A stretch of 64,000 bases of DNA from Eumeta japonica (GCA_005406025.1 BGZK01000102.1:248001-312000), one strand, 5' to 3'; positions 23,848-36,558 are shown, counted from the stretch's first letter. A program made the numbers and translations. The notes: generated by a model from the letters alone, not told the origin.

Positions 23848-24032
23848 GTTTGTAATTCTGGTTCCGGTAGTGTTCTCAATTTCGATCCCGGTCACGCTCT
23901 TGATTCTAATCGCAATCCCATACTCGGTTTCGACCCCGGTTCGTTCTCATTTTCCGTCCCTGTCCTGGCTCTCGATTCTGCACCCCGTCCCACATTCGAT
24001 TCCTGTACCGCTCATGGTTCCGATTTGTACCG
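23848..24032. repeat. Degenerate short-period array (GATTCCGGTCCC type)
   Basis: Repeated hexamer-like units such as TTCGATCCCGGTC, TTCGACCCCGGTTC and CGATTCCTGTACCG. An 80-codon open frame here (S/I/P/V-rich) is the translation of the array. Confidence 0.7.
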
Positions 24033-26829
24033 AGTCAGCACAAATTTTAATATCAAAATTAAATATAGTATATATTACTATGGGATAGTGTAAGTGTAAA
24101 TTTTTATACTTTATACAACACCACTAACATCCTTCTGAGGTTAACTTTTTCCTGACAACAGATTGAAATGAAATAGAGACTATATCTGCTTAAAGCTAAG
24201 TTCTATCTACCCTTGAAAACCGCATTAAAATGTGTTTAGCATTTCAACAGACAGACAGACAGACAGGAAAAAGGATAAATCGTTGTTTTCTCTTGTCGTC
24301 CCTTCTCCATTGTTCATACATATACCTTCAGTCTACAGACACGATTCTACTGTTTTATTACATGTATAGTTTATAAAAAAATGTTTTTTACAAGTAATAG
24401 ATAATTATGTAAGAAGAAATAGATTGTAAGATATTAATATAGATCTTCTGAATTCGGGTATTATAGTTTTTATCCGACTGCGCGATGTAAACGAGCGTAA
24501 TGTGTTTATGATTCTCATCGTGATGTGTTTATCAGTCAACCTTATTTTTTTAAAGGAAAGTTCTATTATTGTCAGCAAAGTTGTGTTAGCAACAACGGAC
24601 TTGTATTGATATTATGAGTGCTAGAAAATGTATGAAATGTATGAAAATGTAGAAAATGTCCAAAATTCAATATGGATGCTAGTATTTGCTATATTGACGC
24701 TTTGTTAAAATAAAAGTAAGTCAATGAAACTCATCGAATGGGATATCATTGGATAGTTTAGATGGTTATAGGTACACACATTAATACTCACATAAATAAT
24801 AATGCCATACAAATTTTGTTTTATATAATTTAATTTTCACATTATGTGTAATATGTATTCATTTACATAATATGCACTTATACAGTTTTTGCTTTTGTTG
24901 ATTATTTTAAAGACAAAAAGCATTTAAACGTTACAAAAAAAAAAGAATTAAAAACAGATGAAACACAAGAGCATAAAAGTGACTAGCAATTTAGACTATA
25001 AGAACGTTCATTCTTTGATCAATAGCACCAATAGTAGCAACACTTACAAAATCGATTAAAAACTATGACCATGTAACTAAATTTGAATAAAACAAGTTAA
25101 AATAATAATGTTTCTTTATATTTATCTTTTACTAACTTTTTAGTTAGAGCTTTTGATCGCCGTGCAGGCCTGACAGTATTAAATTGTTTATCAAAATCAA
25201 AAAATCATCCAAAAGTTGAATAAAGATTTATACGAAGAAAGAAGTAAAGCATTATTATATTAGGTATTAGAGGGACGAAGTAGCAATAATGACACTGCGC
25301 GTTCTGCCTCATCCCGAAAGTGCTTCGAAGTGGTGCGATATCAGTTACGATACTAATAAAGTGGTCGACTGTCGTCTACACCGTGTAATTAAATAATCAC
25401 GAAAATCTTATGTCTAGATAAATCTTTTCAAGGTGCGAACACCAAAAACAATCAAAAATATTAGAAAAATACCCCCAACGTGAGTTTAATATCGTTGCTT
25501 GTAACCCTATCGTTTAATTACTACAATTAGATATATGTTTTTATACGAATTCTCATTGGCTGTTTTTGCTATTTCGCTCTGTCGTTAGCGAGCACAACTT
25601 CCTAAACTCGTGGTAAAGTTGTTGTCTCACATCCGCTAAGTCCAATATCAACTATGTTGGTTGTTAGAGCGCTCACACGACATGATTCAAGATAAGTTAA
25701 CAGAGCGTCAAGTGCCACAAGCAAAGATTCTGCTAGGGACCTTTAGGTCTTGATAGTTGAACACAGTCTAGGTTTCTCTTTTCGTATTTTTATTTATAAC
25801 CCACAAAAACAATAGTCACGAATTTTAAATACGACAAACTTTCAGTATATGAAAACAGTTGTTTTGCTTAAAACGTATCATTTATTACTAAAAAAAAAAC
25901 TATAAAAACATCAACATATCCGACTATTTAGTTATGCTTGGGCACGGCCTACTAAACTTCAATAGAACTGTCCATATTTAATCATATCCGCTATTGTTGT
26001 AATTCAGTGGTGTGTTTACGATTACAATCTTTCATTCGATGGTGGTTTGAGTTCTGAAACGATAGTCGCATCAGGCTTATAATTGTCGCACTGGTGAGGT
26101 CAAACCCTTTCATTTCGGACTAAAAGGCTCGGGACTGAAATCTTCATAGACCAGCTCGGATCTGGAGCTGCAAACAACCGCTACTACGAATGTGGTGAAT
26201 ACATCCGGAACAGACGGCTTAATGAATTGACAGAGCGAGTGGCTTAAAGTCCTCAGGTTGGAAATTTATTTGTCCATTTACCCGTGTTCAGCATTGTCCT
26301 TCTAATTTGAAAGCAAATCTTTTGTTGCGCTTTCAGTGCTCATTTAAATTGAAAGCAAGCAGATCCACACAAAGACACTAAATAATAACACGAATAAATT
26401 TACAGTGAATATTATCTTTCTGACTGTCACAGTCTATTTGCTATGAAAACTATTTGAATATAAATTTTGAATTTTGTACAAAGTCGGTAGTAAGTGCACA
26501 AAAGTGCTAAAGATTCCTACGGGAGCACTATTTAGTTCGACCACGTCTTTTATCGAATGTATTTTTATTTTGGATGTTAGACCTCAACGTAACTAAAATC
26601 TGAAACCATCTCGTGGCAACTCAGTTCGAAATTGTAAAAGCACGAGTTCAAAACCATATTCTTTGAGCGGAAGACTCTCAAATAAGGAGTTTCTTACATT
26701 AAATGAGACGTTAAAATTTTTACATATGACAAGAAATTAAATTCTCCTGGCACGTATTTTGCTTCTTAATAGGGCATGCCCTCGGAACACTTTTGATGTA
26801 TTCCAAATTACTTTTTCTCCTTTCTTACA
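24033..26829. other. AT-rich non-coding stretch
   Basis: It contains a (GACA)n run at 24247-24267. Less AT-rich patches occur at 25260-25400, 25560-25760 and 26020-26250. No gene or identifiable repeat. Confidence 0.4.
24247..24267. repeat. (GACA)n microsatellite
   Basis: Five consecutive ACAG units. Confidence 0.85.
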
Positions 26830-27230
26830 TCAAATATATTGATGATAGCTACGAATAACCGTCAAACCGGTTTCGGAACGTCCGAAAGACTAATGGCGTT
26901 CGCGAACTGCTCTGACGGTACAACCGACAGCGTCCGAACTGTCAAAACGGAGCGTGTTAAAAGTTTATCTGTTAGCGTGAACAGCACTAAATTACCCGGC
27001 CGCAACCCTTTGCACTCAATTATTTATCGGCTATCAACGCGGCGTATCTCGCAGTGACGTGACTATGAGCTGTCGTTAAACTCATATTTATGTTGATAAT
27101 AACGGCACTAGCACGGGACCCTGTCCGTGTCAATGTAGAATTGTATTCTTCGTTTTCTACGTCGGCCGATGGCAATGTCGACCACGATCGCGACGCAGGT
27201 CAAGTGCTCCCGGAGAAAAGTTAATAAACT
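26830..27230. promoter_or_regulatory. GC-richer CpG-dense non-coding block
   Basis: Elevated G+C between AT-rich flanks. The 72-codon plus frame (26839-27057) has no domain. Possible conserved regulatory DNA from composition alone. Confidence 0.3.
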
Positions 27231-28399
27231 AAAACTGTTTTTTTCAAGCTCGAAGATCGAGATTTCGTCAGATGTCAATATTCATGAACAGGCTTCTTCT
27301 GTTATTTGATAAGCCGTTTCAAATAGCAGAGTTATTTAGTTGTGTAGTTAAAGCGAAAACCACTTTTACATTTCAAATATTTTTTTAGGAAATAGGCTCA
27401 ATTTTTCTTTTGCCTTCGGTGAAGCGTGCAATTAGCTTTATTTAATTTCAAGTGAAATAAAAAAAAGTTGTTTATAAGATGGAAATATTAGCTGTCAGAG
27501 TCATAAATAAACCTTTCAACTTTGGGTAGGTAAAATAAAAGTAAGGTAATAACAAGTAATAAAAGAATAAATTGTAAAATGTTAAAATAAAAACAGTGAA
27601 AATCTTTAACTATAATTTAATTTTCATATGCCGGAAAAGCTATTATTATATAATTATAATTCAATATAAGCCATTAAGTTCTATATGAATGAAACAGTGA
27701 ATGAAAAACATGTATATAGAGAGTTGACAAGTTCCTTGGTTGACAATTCTATCAATGTGTCTGTATGCCAATTTCTTTTTTTCGATTGAGAAGCAATGAT
27801 TATATTTTGGTGCCGCCGTTGACGATAAAACATTGACTTACGTAATACTTATTTTAATTATTTAGGTAGATTATTTTTTTTTTATAAGCAATATTAATCG
27901 AATCGAGTTACAGAAGGATGGTTGTGAATCGGCTGCAGTGTATTCAGTTAGTCTCTTGATGGTGTGTTCGTCAGATAGTGACCTCCCTCCCTTCATGTGC
28001 ACCCAATGGACCATTATTGTTGATGTAATACATATACACATCAAAATATTTAGCACTATAGAAATTCTGAATCTTTGTTTTGTCTACCATAAACGAAACA
28101 GCTGATTTCTCGGACTCGTAAAAACCATGTCGTAACGAATGTGCACCAAACCTGCTGGATGCTTAAAGAAGAACAGAAGACCTCGATTAATTACTTGGAG
28201 GAAAACACTTCAGAAAACTTCAAAAGATACAATTTTCAAGAAGTGTCAAACGCGACCTGCTCGTCTGAACTGAATCATACGATTACTAAGAAAGCGAGTC
28301 ACGAAACTTCTCCGATGTATTGAACATGAAATTGTCTTCTACCTTTATTTTTCATGGTATACGAATAAACAGCATTCTCCTTGTTTTAAATCTTCAATG
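27231..28399. other. AT-rich non-coding stretch
   Basis: Two roughly 60-codon frames (27871-28056 minus, 28141-28323 plus) have fairly even amino-acid composition but no recognisable family. Single exons cannot be excluded. Confidence 0.35.
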
Positions 28400-28625
28400 T
28401 TTTTCCGGAATATATCGTCACCCGACGCGATCGCCGAGTATCGTTCAATGACGACGCCCGCGGTTGCACGAGTTTAAACTAAAGTGAATTACCTAACGGC
28501 GGATAGGTCATTCCGCTACTCTATTACCTTAATTTTCGTTGTGACATCATTTAATAGCCGCGCTACCGGCGGTCGGATGTGACGTAGTGTTGCGTGCGCG
28601 AAGCCCCTTAGTGTCGTAAAGTCGT
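28400..28625. promoter_or_regulatory. GC-richer CpG-dense non-coding block
   Basis: ACCCGACGCGATCGCCGAG and AGCCGCGCTACCGGCGGTCG sit on an AT-rich background. No frame. Confidence 0.3.
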
Positions 28626-29023
28626 AAGTTACACTATTTTCTTTATTTAGCTCCATTTCAATACTCTGAATACTTCACTAGAGGACCTTTTGGTAATAAG
28701 TCGTCTTTTTACCTGTCTTGGGTACATGTTATTTTTCAGATTTTGTTCATCTCAATTCAACAACCTCCTTGTTCTCATCTCAAATGGCCGGCCTTGGACC
28801 TTAAGCTCTACACCCTGACCCAGTATTGACGGTTCTACGACGCCATTGCATTACACCTAATAAATTTACTGTTTTATTTATTTATTTGTGTTATTATGAT
28901 CAAGTAATATAAGAAATATGTAAATATGTGTAACACATTAAGATGCTGCTTTTCTCTTCATTAAGAGACTTTTAGACTTAGAGACTTATGGAAGATTAAC
29001 ATATAGCAAATTTTGTTTGTAAT
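28626..29023. other. Non-coding stretch, no features recognised
   Basis: Mixed composition with no repeat or gene seen. Confidence 0.4.
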
Positions 29024-29112
29024 CGAGATCAAAAACAGACTCAAAGCTGTAACTGAATCTAAAACCAGAACCAAATGATAAACTGGGATATGAACCAAAA
29101 GTGGAAACGACA
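29024..29112. repeat. Degenerate short-period array (purine-rich strand)
   Basis: Units such as ATCGAGATCAAAAAC, TGAATCTAAAACCAG and AACTGGGATATGAACC repeat a roughly 6-bp pattern. Confidence 0.5.
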
Positions 29113-29192
29113 TTAGAATAGTGGGAATCAGCAATAATAAAAATCTGCGTAATTAAAAAAAAAATAAATGTGGTTTCGTGGGACACCAGGTA

Positions 29193-29883
29193 GGAACGAA
29201 GTTCCTTCGGCTAATGTAGAATCGACACAATTTGCAAAAAAAATCGTGCTCAATTTTATGTAGGTTTTCTTGATTTTTCTCTTAAATTTTGCTGATTAGT
29301 TTTTAGTTAAGTACAGGAAAGTATTTAGGAAATTCAGTATTTTAGTAAATAAAATAAATTACGTGAAATAAAAAAAAATCGTAATTCAAATTATCAACTT
29401 AAATAAAAAAATATGTCTCTTTATTTTGTTTGACAACACAAAATTACATAGAAATAGAATAATTTCCACTATTATCACTGTCAATTGCATTCAAGTCACT
29501 TGTTAGTTCACTTGCCATTGTTACTATATTTATTATTGTTTTGACGATTTGAAATTATATGAAAATAAACGTGACTACTCACGAGTAAAATGTATCTATA
29601 ATGTGAATATTAGCCACGTGCTTGTCCATGAATTCATGAGTATATACTATGCATTGGCGGGGAGTGGAGTGGTAATAGAGGGATGAGAGAACGAAAGAAA
29701 GAGGGGAAAGAGAAAGGTATCATACACTACTCGCTTGTGTATACAACTGTCGCGCCTGCACGTCTCATTTAACGGTTTTATTCCACGGACTTTTTCTTAC
29801 GGTTTTACTATCACATTTTTTTCAGTTCGGTCGCGCAGCAAAATCCTTATCTCCTCCAAGCCCGCCGTAAGGAACTTTGTTCC
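29193..29883. mobile_element. Non-coding repeat with GGAACGAAGTTCCTT inverted ends
   Basis: GGAACGAAGTTCCTT (29193-29207) matches the reverse complement of AAGGAACTTTGTTCC (29869-29883), with one difference. The 3' half has a GA-rich tract (29660-29720) and GGTCGCGCAGCAAAATCCTT. The ends and layout resemble a lepidopteran interspersed repeat. No coding capacity. Confidence 0.5.
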
Positions 29884-31089
29884 AAAAAATTACATAGGAT
29901 AAGATTAAACGGCTTATCAAAGTAAAACTATAAAACATTCTGAGATGCATTCCTGTTATTTATTATTCTTACAAGAAATAATTTTTAAATCAATAATGAT
30001 TCTAAAATGTCCCGCTATTCATATTGCAGTCCGTAGTCAAATTGCAAATTGTACTTCACAAAATTTACTACAACATCACTGACCAAGCTTATTTTTGAAA
30101 CTTACCAAAAATCGATAGATTATTTATTTTGACAAGTTACCATTGAAAGTGCTGTTTGACAAACGCATTTTATTCTAATTTCACGTGGAAATCTAGCAAA
30201 AAATTTCATATCCTAATCATAGATGAAAGAAACGCCAAACCTATTCCTTAAACGAGTGTCAGCAATCAGAAAACATTATTTTTATTCAACTGCTAAGAGA
30301 TAAAAAGTACCACTAATTGTTGATATTAATATAGAACTTTATTGAATACTGCACAATCCCCATTATAAATATTCATTTCCCTTCCAAATGAACTTAAACC
30401 AACCATAAACGTATAATTTATAATATTGATACTTCGTTAGCAGTAAGAGCGAAAGCGTGTACTTAATATTTATTAAATTAATATTAATATTAAAATATTA
30501 TAATAAAAGCAAGACATAAAATGTATATAGATGTTTATCATCTCACGGATTCGAGACCTAAAAAGAATGATATTCATAATCATTTTGCGTGAGGAATGGT
30601 ACGATTGCGTGCGCAACCTATTTCTTGGATAGATGGGTAACAAAATCCCTATTTCGTTTTTATATTGGATAAACGGGATGATACAGAAGTTTATGCGAAT
30701 CCATTGGTGTGTGTAATAGGTACCTATGTTTCGTTTTTTTTCTTTCCTTTGGCTCCATAACAGAGACAAACTATTATTTTTTATGCTATTTTTTATGCTA
30801 TCCTTTAGGGCTATTGGGCATTTTTGAGGTGGGGAAAAACTTATTGAACTCGCGACACTTTACCTTTACCGTAACCGACACCTCTATATATGGGTATATA
30901 TTGGCCCCGTTTACACGAGCTTGAGTCGAAGTATATTAATAATATAATTATATATAGTATAAACATATATAATGTGTGTATTGATCGTAATCGATAACCG
31001 TCTAGCATCTATTATAGCAAACCACACATGGTTCATTACACCTTCGTAACATTAAATCATACCATATATGACAACAATAGCAGAAAGCA
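29884..31089. other. AT-rich non-coding stretch
   Basis: Nothing recognised. Direct repeat TTTTTTATGCTAT occurs at about 30777 and 30789. Confidence 0.4.
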
Positions 31090-31370
31090 GCAAGTCATTC
31101 TGTCATTCCTCCAAAAATGATTATAAAAGGTTTTGGAAGGGCCTAAAATACTGAGAAGCAGAATATTTGACGAATAAAAAGCATTAAGACAAAGACATTA
31201 AACTTAACAAACAAAAAGTCGAATCCACGAAAGGTGACATATTGTTTTGTCTATTGCAAAGACCACGAGGAACAGTGGATTCAATGCGGATCACGCAAAA
31301 GATGGCCACAAGGAACTTGTGCAATGCACAAACGTACACGTTGTACATTAATTGTCAGTTATTCTAAACC
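31090..31370 (+). pseudogene. Decayed transposase fragment with zinc-finger-like C-terminus
   Basis: Translation near 31248-31355 gives VYCKDHEEQWIQC, RKRWPQGTCAMHKRTRC. The C-x-(n)-W-I-Q-C...RW...C spacing resembles the PHD-like finger found at the C-terminus of pogo/jerky-type transposases in insects. Upstream codons are out of frame or broken. The assignment is tentative and no TIRs were found. Confidence 0.3.
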
Positions 31371-32640
31371 TATATGGTATGAGGACTTTGAAGTTATAAC
31401 TATTCTATCCTAGGTGCCTAGTTACTATCAGCCAAATTATAAAACCATTGATTACGTCAGTTTAATATAAATTCTTCTTACTTTATTAATGTACATTTAG
31501 TAGGTATCATATTTATAATGATTAATTTATTTAAAATATGAAACAAAGGATAAATAAAATTATTGTTTTTAATACGGTCACCGGGGAATACTTTTAGTAC
31601 CAAAAAAATGTGTACAACTGTGCAATTATATAAGGACCATTGCATCGGGCTTTTGGTAATTTTTCGAGAAAAATCTATAAAATATTTGTTTATATAGAAA
31701 GAAATAAATGAAAATTTCTGTTTACGAAGGCCACTGTTTTTTTCTCATATCTAGTATTTAGAAGCGCACCAAATACTTTTTTAAATATTCCCTCAACTAC
31801 CTCCATTACCCCATTTTTTTAAAGTTAATTTGTATCTTTAACTTTAACAATTCTCTAACTTAGATCATCATTGACATACTCATCTGTTAAAATATTTCTC
31901 TGTTTATTCAATTTTGATGAACCTCACTTACCACGATAACGAATAAAATTCACGTAGGTACCTTAATTGATTTAAAAATATTTTTACGCCACCAAGCAAT
32001 TGAAAAAATATGTGACACCTTGCCGAAGCAACTAGAACGGAAATTCGTTGTAACAGCACGAAATAATAGTTTGCTTGTTTTATTTTTTACAATAATTTAA
32101 TTTCTTTTCGTTTTTCCAGGATGGTTTGTTTTCTGTAATAACTGAAAACAAAAACAGGTTAAAACGCAATAAAAAATGAAAAATTTTATACGGTGTAATC
32201 TGAAAAAAAATTAATATGTTACACCTGCTCCACTTTTATCCGTATAAAGAAGCGCCACGTTTAATAAATTTTTCATTTAATTCGGGTATTCTCTATGCTG
32301 AATACATGTTCAGTTCGGATTATTCTATGTACAATAAAATAAAAAACAACTATATAAATAAGTCACTGAAATCAAAACATATGTGTCAGGTATGCTATAG
32401 GCTACCCTAGCATCATTTTTTGATACCAGTCGACTGCTTTATTTATTTTATATGATGCAGTATATAATCCATCATTATTTTAAAATAATATTTAAGTCAA
32501 AGGTTGTCATTATACGTATTTTATCATTATCTATTGGTTTAATTTTACGCATCTCTGAGTAATCCCTTATTAGAAAATCCGATTAATGTTTTTTTTTTAA
32601 TAAACAAATTCCATATAAACGTTATTTATTTAATTGAAAT
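31371..32640. other. AT-rich non-coding stretch
   Basis: No gene or repeat recognised. Confidence 0.45.
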
Positions 32641-32768
32641 CAATATTAAGAACAGAATTGAAATCCGATTCAGGATTTCGGTTAAGACAAGATCGTGATT
32701 GTGATAAAAATTGAAGTTATAATTGTCATCAGAATCAAAATTGAGTATTAGGGCCGGATATGAGATTT
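32641..32768. repeat. Degenerate short-period array (GAATTGAAATCC type)
   Basis: AGAATTGAAATCCGATTCAG, AAGATCGTGATTGTG and CATCAGAATCAAAATTGAG repeat a roughly 6-bp purine-rich unit. Confidence 0.5.
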
Positions 32769-32859
32769 GAAATGAAAAAATATGTCTTCCGTGCACGTGA
32801 AGCCGTTAGCGGTTGTAAGTATTAAATAAATTCATAATTAACTTCATAAAATTATGAAT

Positions 32860-33360
32860 TCAGCAAACGACCCGTTTGCCATACGTTCCGATTTGAATTA
32901 ATCACGTTCATTCGTAAATAGGCCGTTCGACACAATCCCGAAACCGTCTCGAAGTCCGAAACGCTTCCCCGAAACGGAAGAATTGTATTAAAACTTAATT
33001 TAACCAAGTTAAAATTTGAGCTTCAGCAATTAAAGGAGTCGCCCGCTCTCAATAATCGCACGTTTCAAATTATTCGGGGCGTGTACCTCCGAACGGAATC
33101 AAAGCACATTTTAATCAAAAACTCGGCGAGACGAGCCGCGGACCGCGCGAGGTGACGGTAATAACCCGCCTTTGTGGGGGCGAAACCGCGGCACGGGTTT
33201 GCCTATTTCGAAAACGAGACAAAAGCGATGAGCTTCGCATCGAAGATAAAACCGAACGAAATGAGATAATCTAGCGGTTAGCGGTCGCCTTGACTTATGT
33301 TTAATCGACGGTTACGAGAAAGGCGTCAATTTAAAATTCATTTTAAGATTAGCACATCTA
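32860..33360. promoter_or_regulatory. GC-richer block with TCF- and homeodomain-type motifs
   Basis: About 500 bp of CpG-dense sequence. It includes GGAATCAAAGCACATTTTAA (TCF/LEF-like ATCAAAG at about 33098), TTAAAACTTAATTTAACC, GAGATAATCTAGCGG and many GAAACG/CGAAAC units. No frame with coding character. The composition and uninterrupted length suggest conserved non-coding DNA (inferred). Confidence 0.35.
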
Positions 33361-33472
33361 GGCCTTGAAAAGATAAAAAATATTAACTCGTTTTTAAAAA
33401 TGCCGTGCTCCACGTCGTAGAAAATGCTCCATTTATAATGTTAAATAATTTGTTTGGTTATATTTGAAATTA

Positions 33473-34196
33473 AAAAAACTGGCCAAGAGCATATCGGCCC
33501 ATGCTCAGTATAGGGTTCCGAAGCCGTTATTACAAAGAAATGCGTTAGAAATGAAAAAACTACGTTGTTACACTTTTTCTATGTTTCCCTCACAGAACAG
33601 TAATAAGCATTTTAGTCGCCTATAACTAGAAAAACAAGCAGATATGTCGACTATTACTATTAAATTTGTGTAACAAATGCATCAGCGAAAGATTGTTTCT
33701 TCCTGGCACTTACGTCCTTTTGTTGAGAAGCACAGTTTGTCGGCAAAAAAAAAACAGTAAATATGACTATGTTCAAAATTGTTTTCGTTGAAAGTATTTA
33801 CTAAACATCATCCTCGTTATTTTTTCATATTTTTTGGACATACGGTTTAGAAAATAGAAAGAAATTACACAATTTTTGAAATTTTGGAACGATTATTTCC
33901 GAAATTGTTCACGTAATCAGAAAAAATGCTTAGAAACATTAAAATGTTTTTAAAAGAATTGAAATATGTGCCACTCGTTGATAAAACATTTTTTTAAATC
34001 CCGCTAGAAATATTTATTTATGTTATTCAACTACCAAATTAAGTAACGACTCATACAATTCACCTACACTATAAATTTCATCAATATACATCTTGTAGTT
34101 TTTGAATAAAATGCCAGTGACATATGGACGGACGGACGGACGGATATGATGAAACTATAAGGGTTCCGTTTTTGCGATTTTGGCTCGGAACCCTAA
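33473..34196 (+). repeat. GGTTCCG...GGAACCCT lepidopteran repeat, copy A
   Basis: The head is ACTGGCCAAGAGCATATCGG, then AGGGTTCCGAAGCC. The middle is CTTACGTCCTTTTGTTGAGA. The tail is (GGAC)n, then TAAGGGTTCCGTTTTTG and CTCGGAACCCTAAG. The inverted repeat 55796-56506 is a clear relative along its whole length. Confidence 0.75.
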
Positions 34197-34463
34197 GAAG
34201 AATCAATAAATAAAAAGATTTTTACAAAGTTGTTGGTCTGAAAAAAGATGCCGGACAAAAAATATCAGGATTTTAAGCGCTTATACTTCACATCCATAGA
34301 AGTTTCTTCTATGCATCTGAATTTCCCAAGGCACCACATGTTTTTGACGTATGTTCTATCAGAAACGGTACACAAATGTACATTAGTAACTACAACACAA
34401 CAAGATCATTTACTTACCGTATACCTGTCATTACCAAGCGTTGTCTGATTTATAAAAAAACGT
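34197..34463. other. Non-coding spacer between repeat A and the minisatellite
   Basis: The 66-codon frame at 34248-34448 has no family signature. Confidence 0.4.
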
Positions 34464-34894
34464 ATAGTAAGACCGTCACCACTTACCACACTGTCGCCGC
34501 TAATCAAGCCAATCGAAACTTAGCACGCTAATCGCCGCTTAGTTCTACCGTTGACGACTACCAGACCATCGCCGCTTACCAGGTCAATCGCAGCTCACCA
34601 TAATGTCGACAATTACCAGATCGTAGCAGCTTACCGTACCGTCGATGATTATCAAATTGTTGAAGCTCATCAGGCCAGTCGCCGCTTACCGTATCATCAG
34701 TGATTACCAAACCGACCTCGTTTACCAAGCCAATAGTCGCAGGCCATACAGTAGACAATTACCAGATAGTCGCCGCATACCTCGTCGATCGCCGCTTACC
34801 ATATCGTCGACGATTACCAGACCGTCGCCGTTTACTAGGCTGTCAGCGCTTACTAAGTCTTAACTACTTACTAGATTGTCGGTGCTTAGTAAGG
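34464..34894. repeat. 18-bp minisatellite, about 23 degenerate units
   Basis: Units of the form CTTACCATATCGTCGACG and ATTACCAGACCGTCGCCG recur every 18 bases (sometimes 19). Alternating C/A at the first position gives a 36-bp higher period. Because the period is a multiple of three, open frames appear on both strands; they are not genes. Confidence 0.85.
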
Positions 34895-35685
34895 GTACCT
34901 ACTAAAATTTCATTAGGAAATAATTATTAAAATCACTCAAATAACTAATAATTAAACAAAATTGAAATAGGTTCCACAGACCATCAATTATACCATAGAT
35001 TTTGTGTATACCACCTTTACGTCGACTATGGAGTAATTAAAGTAATTAAAAAGACATTAAAAGCAAAAGACACTAGAATGTTGGAGATAAATATATACCT
35101 AATATTTTGCAGCAATTCCTATACTAAAACGTTGTATCTAACAAATGCATTATAAAATTATTGATGGAATTTAATACTATAAATCTACGGCCCAATCATA
35201 CATTCTTCTTTGTACTAATTTGAACACATTGCATTTAGGTAAAAAAACAAAAATATTCACATGTTAAATACACGATCATGTAAGTTTTCTTTCTTAGATT
35301 AGTTACCTGCTACTGAAGACATATCATATTTATCTGATTTTACTAAATGAGAATATACAAAAACTTGGGGTTAACCTCAGGTTTAATTACGATAGTCGAT
35401 ACCAACTTGTCACGATGTGCGACTTTATTATAATTACCTAGAGTAAAATATATTTTCCCAACAATCCGAAACCGTTTGTATTAAAAATTACACCACATCA
35501 GGGATCCCCAGATTAAAAACAAAATTCATCGATGAGCTCATAGTGGTTTTCTTGAAGGTAAAATGCCAAAATAACGGCAAGTCACAGATCACATTAACAC
35601 CAAGTAACTCTATTGACGAAACCGAAATTTTTCAAATAAATTTGCAATGGTATTTTTTTGAATACAGAAACTACGAATTTTCAAT
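34895..35685. other. AT-rich non-coding stretch
   Basis: Nothing recognised. Confidence 0.45.
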
Positions 35686-36060
35686 CCGAAACAGCAACTT
35701 GTCGAATGCGAGGAGCGAGTAAATCGATGTCGCGCGGAAGAAGACGGAAGTTCGCCGCAGAGCTCACGGCCGTGTTCTTAGAAAACAAAGATTCGTCGAG
35801 CCGTCAATCAGTCGCCCTCTGACGGGATGAAAAATTGATCCGCGCCCGCCGCCCGATCCGCGCCCGCCCGTGTTTGGATTACCGCGGATAGAGAGGAAAA
35901 TGCGATTTTTCCTCTCCGACTCTTGTCATATTAAGCCTGTCGTTCTAATGCACGCACGCCTCGCGTATGTCGATTTGACGTTTAAGCGCTTCCCTGTTCA
36001 TGGTGAGCCGAGGGCGTTCCTTCTGTACGTGTAATGTACGGTAGAGAAGGCTTTCTTTTT
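35686..36060. promoter_or_regulatory. GC-rich CpG-dense block with a GGATTA motif
   Basis: CGCGCCCGCCGCCCGATCCG is followed by CGTGTTTGGATTACCGCGG and a GAGAGGAAAATGCGATTTTT palindrome-like stretch (AGAGGAAAA.. ..TTTTCCTCT). No frame. Inferred conserved or regulatory DNA. Confidence 0.35.
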
Positions 36061-36558
36061 ATGCATTCAAAGGTGTCAGAAAGTACCGGGTTCAGATTCT
36101 GATCAAAAACGAGTGGATTAACCAAAAGATTGGTTAAAAGGCTTGTTGAAAAGCGCAGCCCCCTCTGGAAACTTAAGGTTCAACCCTCTAAACCTGAATT
36201 AAGATCATTATGGGACGATACGTCATGGCAGTGGGATGATTAAGATGTCGTCGAACAATAACAAAGCATCAAGGATAACAAATTATTACGTAACACTGTG
36301 TGTATTGTATTATATCGAAAGTAGATAATTGCTATGGTCTCTTGAGATTAACCCTATAAATCGTTCAGCGATAAGAGGTTTGCTTTGAACACATGGCAAA
36401 CGATAGGTATACATTATAAAAACCCATTTCACATATTTGTATGTTGGTATGAACGTTGGGATAATTTCTTAGTTTGTATTTGGTAAGTCCAATAAAAATT
36501 AACATAATGAAGTATCGGAAATCACAAAAGTAAGGTTTTTCATACATGTGTAGATATT
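36061..36558. other. Non-coding stretch, no features recognised
   Basis: The minus-strand 96-codon frame (36365-36655) owes its right part to the adjacent minisatellite. Confidence 0.4.

Noticed and set aside
23846..24088. 80-codon open frame rich in S, I, P and V
   Set aside because: It is the translation of a degenerate short-period array, not a protein gene.
27871..28323. Two roughly 60-codon frames of balanced composition
   Set aside because: No recognisable family, splice context or neighbour. Left as non-coding, though single exons cannot be ruled out.
34645..34930. Overlapping open frames on both strands
   Set aside because: The 18-bp period is a multiple of three, so frames stay open by repetition alone.
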